Positions 8,178-13,252 of a stretch of 25,084 nucleotides of DNA are shown one piece after another; positions within the stretch are counted from its first letter, which is position 1; every line of letters starts with the position of its first letter. The notes under the pieces are model-generated. The model made no database searches. It was not told the origin of the DNA and was given only the letters and a program-made list of their open reading frames with translations. Position numbers and translations under genes: made by a program. The DNA is from UBA3206 sp964548855 (GTDB lineage: Bacteria; Bacillota_I; Bacilli_A; Acholeplasmatales; Anaeroplasmataceae). The stretch spans positions 1 through 25,084 of the forward strand of contig CAZJSR010000024.1 of assembly GCA_964548855.1 (NCBI GenBank). Reading direction: 5' to 3'.

Positions 8178-8881
8178 GATTTTATTAATTCATTAATTAC
8201 ATAAGACGCAATAAGCAATCCCGCAACACTTGGAACAAAACTAATTGATGCGGGTGTTTGTCTTTTATTAGATTCATCTGATTGAAACATTGGTTTTAAG
8301 GGAAGTTCTGTGCTACATAATACTTTTATATTCAATATATTCTCTTTTCTAAGTTCGTATCTCATTACTTTAGCAACCGGGTCATTTGATGTTTGATTCA
8401 AATTCATTATTTTAAATTTAAATGGATCTAATCTATTTCCTGTACCCATTGAACTTATGAAATTAATATTATTATTGTAGCAGTATTTAGCTAAAAAGAT
8501 TTTTGATGAAATTGTATCAATCGCATCAATAACAAAATCAAATTCTTCTAAATGAATTTTATCATATGTATCCTTATTATAAAAAAACGGATATATTGTA
8601 ACATTTACATCGGGATTAATATCTAATATTCTTTCTTTAACTACTTCTACTTTCGATTTACCTATATTAGAATGTAGGGCAATTAATTGCCTATTAATAT
8701 TTGTTATCGAAACAATATCATTATCAACGATTGAAATATTTGTTATACCAGCTCTTACCAAACCTTCAATAACATATGATCCAACACCTCCACAACCAAA
8801 TACTATAACATTAGCTTTTTTGATTTTAGATAGTGAAGCATCACCTATTAACATTTTTGTACGTAAAAAAATATCATTCAT
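8174..8881 (-). CDS. tcdA: tRNA threonylcarbamoyladenosine dehydratase (TcdA/CsdL), ThiF/E1 family
   Basis: TcdA is an ATP-dependent E1-like enzyme that cyclises t6A at position 37 of ANN-decoding tRNAs to ct6A. The 235-residue product has the nucleotide loop VFGCGGVGSYVIEGLVRAGI (about 26-45), DNDIVSITNINRQLIAL, and DAIDTISSK. It ends in a TcdA-like stretch (RYELRKENI, SFVPSVAGLLIASYVI). Its length fits TcdA rather than the longer MoeB or ThiF with rhodanese extension, although ThiF-family specificity is hard to assign by eye. GGTGAT lies 3 nt before ATG. I see no promoter of its own. The U-tract of the upstream hairpin RNA ends just before the SD, so the gene may depend on read-through of that terminator. 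It converges on and overlaps the PBP gene by four bases. Confidence 0.82.
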   Translation of the reverse strand: MNDIFLRTKMLIGDASLSKIKKANVIVFGCGGVGSYVIEGLVRAGITNISIVDNDIVSITNINRQLIALHSNIGKSKVEVVKERILDINPDVNVTIYPFFYNKDTYDKIHLEEFDFVIDAIDTISSKIFLAKYCYNNNINFISSMGTGNRLDPFKFKIMNLNQTSNDPVAKVMRYELRKENILNIKVLCSTELPLKPMFQSDESNKRQTPASISFVPSVAGLLIASYVINELIKS

Positions 8882-8898
8882 ATTATCACCATAAAATA

Positions 8899-8920
8899 AA
8901 AGACCTTTCGGTCTTTTTTT
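8899..8920. terminator. Bidirectional terminator between tcdA and the candidate sRNA
   Basis: The stem AAAGACC (8899-8905) pairs with GGTCTTT (8910-8916). On the plus strand further T residues follow (to 8920). On the minus strand the loop is GAAA and the tail is TATTTTAT. The minus direction ends the candidate sRNA. The plus direction could end recU-ponA transcripts that run antisense through tcdA, because no terminator exists at the 8174-8177 junction. Confidence 0.7.
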
Positions 8921-8923
8921 AAC

Positions 8924-8970
8924 AAGGGGGTTGCCATTATCTTCACGACAATGGCTTTAAAAGGGGGTTG
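8924..8970 (-). repeat. Direct repeat CAACCCCCTT, two copies inside the candidate sRNA
   Basis: Minus-strand CAACCCCCTT occurs at 8933-8924 and 8970-8961, 37 bp apart. Each copy directly follows a hairpin, so both are predicted to be single-stranded in RNA. Runs of five C are striking in such AT-rich DNA. Confidence 0.75.
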
Positions 8971-9036
8971 TGAATATAAATTCACATAGGATAAAAATCC
9001 TTTTAGGATAGGGTTTGTATCTTTCGATACAAAAAC

Positions 9037-9065
9037 ATTATAATACAAAAAACAATATTTTTCAA
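9037..9065 (-). promoter_or_regulatory. Sigma-A-type promoter of the candidate sRNA
   Basis: On the minus strand, TTGAAA (9065-9060) is followed by 17 nt and TATAAT (9042-9037). The predicted start is near 9030. It lies just downstream of the pfl terminator, so the following RNA is an independent transcript. Confidence 0.78.
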
Positions 9066-9094
9066 TAGATTATATAATAATCATCAAAAATCGT

Positions 9095-9123
9095 AAAAAA
9101 ACCTCCAAGTTTCCTTGGAGGTT
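9095..9123 (-). terminator. Intrinsic terminator of the pfl operon
   Basis: A 10-bp stem, AACCTCCAAG (9100-9109) with CTTGGAGGTT (9114-9123), has a TTTC loop. On the minus strand a run of T follows (9100-9095). It starts six bases after the stop codon of the glycyl-radical gene. Confidence 0.88.
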
Positions 9124-9128
9124 ATATA

Positions 9129-9362
9129 TTACATTGATTCGTGAATTGTACGACTAATTACGTCATCTTGTTGTTCTTTAGTTAATTTAATGAAATTAAC
9201 TGCATATCCAGAAACACGAATTGTTAATTGAGGATATTTTTCAGGATGAGCTTGTGCATCTAATAATGTTTCACGATTGAAAACATTAACATTTAAATGA
9301 TATCCACCATCAGAAACATATCCATCTAACATATTTACTAAATTATCTACTCTATTTGCCAT
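9129..9362 (-). CDS. Separate glycyl-radical domain of split pyruvate formate-lyase
   Basis: The 77-residue protein is the C-terminal radical domain of PFL, encoded alone. LDGYVSDGGYHLNVNVFNRETLLDAQAHPEKYPQLTIRVSGYAVNF corresponds to the last part of E. coli PflB. RVSGYAV holds the glycine (Gly52 here) that PflA converts to a radical, and the product ends TIHESM, close to the usual PFL end. It has its own start (MANRVDNL) and an optimal SD, AAGGAGG nine nt before ATG, beginning inside the stop codon region of pflB. It is therefore a real gene and not the far side of a frameshift. GrcA/YfiD is a known free radical domain that repairs damaged PFL, but GrcA is longer and coexists with a full-length PFL. 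Here the neighbouring PflB lacks this domain, so the two chains must assemble to work. A strong terminator follows. Confidence 0.93.
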   Translation of the reverse strand: MANRVDNLVNMLDGYVSDGGYHLNVNVFNRETLLDAQAHPEKYPQLTIRVSGYAVNFIKLTKEQQDDVISRTIHESM

Positions 9363-9379
9363 TTTAAAATTCCTCCTTA

Positions 9380-11407
9380 TTATTCATCTTTTCCTAAAGA
9401 TTGAGGTGTAATTGAGAATGTATTTGAAATACCATCTCTTGAATATTCATATGGAAGTTTAGCAACAGATTCAAGTGAAGCTAATGCACCATTTGAATCA
9501 CGTCCATGCATTGGGTTTGCACCTGGTGCAAGAGGTTGTCCAGCTTTACGTCCGTCAGGTGTATTACCTGTTCTCTTACCATATACTACGTTTGATGTAA
9601 TAGTTAAGATTGACATTGTTGGAACTGATTCACGGTAAGTATAGTGTTTCTTAACCATATTCATGAATGTCTTAACAAGCCATACAGCGATTTCGTCAGC
9701 TCTATCATCATTATTTCCATACTTAGGGAAATCTCCTTCAGTCTTGAAGTCAACGATTAATCCTTCAGCATCACGGATTGGTGTAACTTTTGCATACTTA
9801 ATAGCTGATAATGAGTCAACAGCACATGATAATCCTGCAACACCAGTTGCGAAGAATCTTCCTACTTTTGAATCATGTAAAGCCATTTCTAATGCTTCAT
9901 ATGAATACTTGTCATGCATGTAGTGAATTAAGTTTAATGTATTTACATATACATCAGCTAACCATTCCATCATAACTTCATATTTATGTTTTACTTCTTC
10001 ATAATCTAGTACATCATTTGAAGTGATTGGTGCATATTCAGGACCAACTTGCATTGCTTTTCCTGTTACCTTATCCTTCATAAGTTCGTCTTTACCACCA
10101 TTCATAGCATATAATAATGCTTTAGCAAGGTTAGCACGAGCTCCGAAGAATTGCATATCTTTTCCAACTCTCATTGAAGATACACAACAAGCTATACAAT
10201 AATCATCACCCATTTCAGGACGCATTAATTCATCTGATTCATATTGAATTGATGAAGTTTTGATTGATAGATCAGCACAGAATCTCTTGAATTCTAATGG
10301 TAATCTCTTAGACCAAAGAACTGTTAAGTTAGGTTCTGGAGCTGGTCCTAGGTTTGTTAAAGTATGAAGAACACGGAATGAAGTCTTAGTAACTAAAGTA
10401 CGTCCGTCAACTCCCATACCACCAATTGATTCAGTTACCCAAGTAGGGTCTCCTGAGAATAATTCGTTATAAGATTGAATACGTGCAAATCTAACCATAC
10501 GTAGCTTCATAATGAAGTGATCGATGATTTCTTGAGCTTCAACTTCTGTTAAAACCCCAGCTTTGATATCTCTTTCAAAATAAATATCTAAGAATGTAGA
10601 GTTACGTCCAATTGACATAGCTGCACCATTTTGATCCTTAACAGCTGCTAAATATCCGAAATATAATGCTTGAACAGCTTCACGAGCATTTTCAGCAGGT
10701 CTTGTAATATCGCATCCATAGCTTGCTGCCATTGCAGCTAAAGCCTTTAATGCTTTAATTTGATCAGCTATTTCTTCACGATCACGTACACGATCAGGAG
10801 TCATTTCACCACAAATTAATGATTTATCTAATTCTTTATGCTTAATTAGGTAATTTGTACCATATAGAGCTACTCTTCTGTAATCTCCAACGATACGTCC
10901 ACGTCCATATGTATCAGGTAGTCCTGTTAAAATATGAGCAGAACGACAAGCACGCATTTCAGGAGTATAAGCATCAAATACACCATCATTGTGAGTCTTT
11001 CTATACTTTCTGAAGAATTCAGACCATTGAGGATTAATCTTATATCCATACATTTCAGCAGCTTGTTCAGCCATCTTAATTCCACCAAATGGCATAAATG
11101 CTCTCTTTAATGGTTTATCTGTTTGAAGACCAACGATCTTTTCTAAATCCTTGTCAATGTAACCTGGATTATGAGAATCAACTTGTGAAACTATATCTGT
11201 ATCACAATCTAAAACTCCGTTGTGTTCTCTTTCTTGTTTCATTAAATCAAGAACTTCTTGCCAAAGCTTCTTAGTTGCTTCTGTTGCAGGTGCTAAGAAC
11301 TTTGAATCTCCTTCATAAGGAGTATAGTTTCTTTGGATAAAATCACGAACATTTACTTCGTCATTTGACCATTTTCCGGGTACGAAACCTTCCCATCCTT
11401 TAAACAT
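9380..11407 (-). CDS. pflB: Pyruvate formate-lyase, main chain lacking the glycyl-radical domain
   Basis: PFL converts pyruvate and CoA to acetyl-CoA and formate in anaerobic metabolism. The 675-residue chain starts MFKGWEGFVPGKW and carries the full barrel, including the catalytic pair Cys407-Cys408 in DDYCIACCVSSM, then MQFFGARANLAKALLYAMNGG. The end is GANPMHGRDSNGALASLESVAKLPYEYSRDGISNTFSITPQSLGKDE, then TAA. In E. coli the chain continues from LGKDD into the radical domain; here that part is the next gene, 17 bp on. The two lengths sum to 752, close to a normal PFL (about 750-760). Codon use is visibly less AT-biased than its neighbours (many CGT, GGT and GCT-type codons), as expected for a highly expressed gene. 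It has its own promoter (11472-11500), an AGAGGT SD and a hairpin in the leader. Confidence 0.97.
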   Translation of the reverse strand: MFKGWEGFVPGKWSNDEVNVRDFIQRNYTPYEGDSKFLAPATEATKKLWQEVLDLMKQEREHNGVLDCDTDIVSQVDSHNPGYIDKDLEKIVGLQTDKPLKRAFMPFGGIKMAEQAAEMYGYKINPQWSEFFRKYRKTHNDGVFDAYTPEMRACRSAHILTGLPDTYGRGRIVGDYRRVALYGTNYLIKHKELDKSLICGEMTPDRVRDREEIADQIKALKALAAMAASYGCDITRPAENAREAVQALYFGYLAAVKDQNGAAMSIGRNSTFLDIYFERDIKAGVLTEVEAQEIIDHFIMKLRMVRFARIQSYNELFSGDPTWVTESIGGMGVDGRTLVTKTSFRVLHTLTNLGPAPEPNLTVLWSKRLPLEFKRFCADLSIKTSSIQYESDELMRPEMGDDYCIACCVSSMRVGKDMQFFGARANLAKALLYAMNGGKDELMKDKVTGKAMQVGPEYAPITSNDVLDYEEVKHKYEVMMEWLADVYVNTLNLIHYMHDKYSYEALEMALHDSKVGRFFATGVAGLSCAVDSLSAIKYAKVTPIRDAEGLIVDFKTEGDFPKYGNNDDRADEIAVWLVKTFMNMVKKHYTYRESVPTMSILTITSNVVYGKRTGNTPDGRKAGQPLAPGANPMHGRDSNGALASLESVAKLPYEYSRDGISNTFSITPQSLGKDE

Positions 11408-11443
11408 AAATATTTACCTCTTTCAACTAATAAATTTTATTTA

Positions 11444-11463
11444 TAAAAGCCTTTTAGCTTTTA
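11444..11463 (-). repeat. Hairpin at the predicted 5' end of the pflB mRNA
   Basis: Minus-strand TAAAAGC (11463-11457) pairs with GCTTTTA (11450-11444) around a six-base loop. The predicted start is near 11465, so the stem would begin about two bases into the transcript. Confidence 0.5.
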
Positions 11464-11471
11464 CCACTATA

Positions 11472-11500
11472 ATTATAACACTCTAAATATTTGAAATCAA
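11472..11500 (-). promoter_or_regulatory. Sigma-A-type promoter of pflB
   Basis: On the minus strand TTGATT (11500-11495), a 17-nt spacer and TATAAT (11477-11472) lie between the thioredoxin-like gene and pflB. This lets pflB and the radical-domain gene be transcribed more strongly than the activase pair upstream. I see no terminator between the two units, so read-through is also likely. Confidence 0.78.
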
Positions 11501-11517
11501 GCAAAATACATATAAGA

Positions 11518-11853
11518 TTAATTATTATTTTCGCTCTTAATTTCTTCTATTTTAGCATCTAACCAAAGTTCAAGTATCTCCTCTGGTTGAAATCCTTTAC
11601 ATCTAGCTTTAATAACGCCATCAAGTGTGATTAATATTGATGGAACAGCTTGAATATCAAAATGTTCAATGAAATCAGCTGAATTTTCATCTATTTCAAC
11701 ATGAACTAATTTACAATCAGTTCTATTTGAAACTAGTTCGTGTAAAACTGGCATAAGTGATAGGCAATTAGCACATGATTCTCCACTAACTTCTACTACA
11801 CAAATTCCAGGCAATGAATTTTTTAAATTATTTAAATCAATATTCTTACTCAT
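11518..11853 (-). CDS. Thioredoxin-like protein with CANC active site
   Basis: The 111-residue product has the thioredoxin fold pattern: a strand, the dithiol motif SCANC (Cys27, Cys30), a VHVEIDENSADFIEHFDI strand-helix, the cis-proline motif AVPSILI (Pro71) and a terminal helix. The usual WCGPC is replaced by SCANC, so redox potential and partners may differ from housekeeping thioredoxin. It starts eight bases inside the end of pflA and has TAGGAG upstream of its ATG, so the two genes are translationally coupled. The position between pflA and pflB suggests a redox role tied to PFL, for example keeping its active-site cysteines or the activase reduced. That role is inferred from context only. 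Confidence 0.82.
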   Translation of the reverse strand: MSKNIDLNNLKNSLPGICVVEVSGESCANCLSLMPVLHELVSNRTDCKLVHVEIDENSADFIEHFDIQAVPSILITLDGVIKARCKGFQPEEILELWLDAKIEEIKSENNN

Positions 11854-12583
11854 TTTTAATAACTCCTAATATTTCTTTTGCTTTTAAAACAGATTCTTTT
11901 GTAGGCGGTTCTACATCTTGGAATCGATACTTAATACCCATTTTTTCATATTTTACATTTCCTAAAGTATGATATGGAAGAACTTCTACTTTATCAACTG
12001 TTTTTAATGTATCAATGAACTTTTTTACTTCTTTTAAATCATCTAAATCATCAGTATAACCAGGTACTAATACTTGCCTTATCCACATATGTTTATCATT
12101 ATTACTTAGATATTTACAAAATTCTAAAGTATTAAAATTTGGTTTTCCAGTTAATTTAATACATTTTTCATTATTAATATGTTTAATATCTACTAAAAAT
12201 AAATCAGTATACTTTATAAGTTCATCATATTTAGAAACTATATCTTTATCAAGATAATTAAATTCATATCCTGATGTATCAACGCAAGTCTTTATACCTT
12301 TGCTCTTTAAATCCTTAAACAATTCAATAATAAAATCAATTTGCAATAAAGGTTCACCACCAGTGACTGTTACTCCACCTTCATCACCATAATAGTTTTT
12401 ATATCTTAATACCATTTTTGAAAGTTCTTCTACTGTATATTCTTTATTAATATCACCATCCCAAGTATCAGGGTTATGACAATAACCACATCTAAGATTA
12501 CATTTTTTAAAGAATATAACAAATCTTATACCTGGACCATCCACAGTTCCGAAAGATTCAAATGAATGAATATTCGCTTTCAT
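11846..12583 (-). CDS. pflA: Pyruvate formate-lyase activating enzyme (radical SAM)
   Basis: PflA uses a [4Fe-4S] cluster and S-adenosylmethionine to make the glycyl radical on PFL. The cluster motif CNLRCGYC (Cys28, Cys32, Cys35) follows FGTVDGPGIRFVIFFKK. GGVTVTGGEPLLQ and the conserved GIKTCVDTSGY and VDIKH stretches match the family. The length of 245 residues matches typical PflA. I chose ATG at 12583, eight nt after GAGGAG. An upstream in-frame start at 12637 would add 18 residues unlike the family and would begin inside the -35 box. The substrate must be the separate radical-domain protein, alone or docked on PflB. It has its own promoter, a leader of about 20 nt, and overlaps the thioredoxin-like gene. 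Confidence 0.95.
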   Translation of the reverse strand: MKANIHSFESFGTVDGPGIRFVIFFKKCNLRCGYCHNPDTWDGDINKEYTVEELSKMVLRYKNYYGDEGGVTVTGGEPLLQIDFIIELFKDLKSKGIKTCVDTSGYEFNYLDKDIVSKYDELIKYTDLFLVDIKHINNEKCIKLTGKPNFNTLEFCKYLSNNDKHMWIRQVLVPGYTDDLDDLKEVKKFIDTLKTVDKVEVLPYHTLGNVKYEKMGIKYRFQDVEPPTKESVLKAKEILGVIKNE

Positions 12584-12608
12584 AATATCACTCCTCATAT
12601 CCACACAT

Positions 12609-12637
12609 ATTTTACTATATAATAAAGATAAACTCAA
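12609..12637 (-). promoter_or_regulatory. Sigma-A-type promoter of pflA
   Basis: On the minus strand TTGAGT (12637-12632), 17 nt and TAAAAT (12614-12609) lead to a predicted start near 12602. No obvious FNR or Rex box is visible near it, but such sites are hard to exclude by eye in AT-rich DNA. Confidence 0.65.
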
Positions 12638-12687
12638 ATATTTTGCTTAAATATGATAAAATAATATAAAAGGAAAGGATAGATAAA

Positions 12688-13212
12688 ATGGAAATATTAT
12701 GTATTATAAATAATGGCTTTGAAGAAAGTGAAACAATTTGCCCAATTGATATTTTAAAAAGAGCAGGACATAATGTTTTAATCGCATCAAATACTAAAGA
12801 AGTTATAGGAGCACATGGAATAGTTTTTAAAAACATTGATTTACTTGAAAATATTGATTGTAATAAGTTTCAACTACTTCTTCTTCCAGGAGGTGCACAT
12901 TATATAAATAATGAAAAAGATGAATTATATCTAAATACTATATTAAAATTTAAAACAAAAATAATTGCCGCAATTTGTGCCTCACCAACTATTTTAGGAA
13001 AACTTAATTTATTAGAAAATAAAAAATATACATGTTTTCCTCCTTTAAATAATGATTTCAAAGGAACTTTTACTAGCAATATAACTGAAGTGGATGGAAA
13101 TATAATTACGGCACGTGGTGCTGGTGCATCATTAGAATTTGGATTTAAAATTTTAGAAGTTATTGATGGATTAGATAAAGCTAATGAAATTAAAAAATCA
13201 ATGTATTATTAA
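12688..13212 (+). CDS. DJ-1/PfpI family protein
   Basis: The 174-residue protein belongs to the DJ-1/ThiJ/YajL group. It has the N-terminal strand and acidic residue (NNGFEESETICPIDILKRAG), the LLLPGGAHY turn, and the nucleophile-elbow cysteine in IAAICASPTILG (about Cys100). A TARGAGASLEFGFKILEVI segment follows, as in YajL/DJ-1. Members act as stress chaperones, deglycase-like enzymes or glutathione-independent glyoxalases, and the exact activity cannot be read from sequence. AAAGGA precedes the ATG by 11-12 nt. It is divergent from pflA, with about 100 bp between them. The upstream 15-mer AAATATGATAAAATA also occurs before recU. A bidirectional terminator follows. Confidence 0.9.
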   Translation: MEILCIINNGFEESETICPIDILKRAGHNVLIASNTKEVIGAHGIVFKNIDLLENIDCNKFQLLLLPGGAHYINNEKDELYLNTILKFKTKIIAAICASPTILGKLNLLENKKYTCFPPLNNDFKGTFTSNITEVDGNIITARGAGASLEFGFKILEVIDGLDKANEIKKSMYY

Positions 13213-13213
13213 C

Positions 13214-13252
13214 AAAAAATAGTGACCAATTTAAATTTGGTCACTATTTTTT
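13214..13252. terminator. Bidirectional terminator between the DJ-1 gene and the giant gene
   Basis: A stem of up to 16 bp (13214-13229 with 13237-13252; core AATAGTGACCAA and TTGGTCACTATT) is flanked by A and T runs. It works on both strands and serves the two convergent genes. It touches the stop codon of the giant gene. Confidence 0.9.

Larger units (their letters stand above)
8893..9032 (-). ncRNA. Candidate small RNA or structured leader with two C-rich linkers
   Basis: A unit of about 140 nt runs from a consensus promoter (9037-9065) to a terminator hairpin (8899-8916). In transcript order it holds five elements. First is a 5'-terminal hairpin UUUGUAUC/GAUACAAA with a GAAA loop (9033-9014). 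Next is a region where AUCCU..AGGAU and AGGAU..AUCCU pairings exclude each other (about 9009-8987). Then come a hairpin GUGAAU/AUUCAC (8985-8970), the linker CAACCCCCUU, and a 9-bp hairpin GCCAUUGUC/GAUAAUGGC (8955-8933). The second CAACCCCCUU linker follows, then the terminator GACC-GAAA-GGUC. No ORF or SD is visible. I do not recognise an Rfam family. The compact series of stems with single-stranded C-rich stretches resembles Firmicute sRNAs that pair with Shine-Dalgarno sequences, but it could equally be a cis-acting leader of tcdA. Confidence 0.65.

Noticed and set aside
8924..9013. G-quadruplex on the plus strand from the GGGGG runs
   Set aside because: Only two runs of five G and one of three G are present, with long spacers between them. 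That is too few for a standard quadruplex, and the minus-strand RNA reading explains the pattern better.
8921..9036. ZTP ('pfl motif') riboswitch, considered because a pfl operon is next to it
   Set aside because: The element lies downstream of the pfl genes, and the ZTP core consensus was not seen on either strand.
9129..9379. PFL break as a sequencing frameshift or nonsense mutation
   Set aside because: The second ORF has its own ATG and an ideal AAGGAGG at the right distance. It starts with family-like residues (MANRVDNL), and the break falls exactly at the domain boundary. A random error would not create an SD.
9663..9923. 86-residue plus-strand ORF inside pflB
   Set aside because: It lies fully antisense to a conserved catalytic gene with no SD; open reverse frames are common in genes with biased codons.
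12584..12637. Longer PflA starting at 12637 (MSLSLLYSKICVDMRSDI...)
   Set aside because: The extra residues do not fit the family, the upstream start overlaps the -35 box, and GAGGAG sits correctly before the ATG at 12583.
12601..12687. Promoter TTGCTT-N16-TATAAA for the DJ-1 gene
   Set aside because: The start it predicts (about 12677) would fall inside the gene's own Shine-Dalgarno region, so it is unlikely to be the working promoter.
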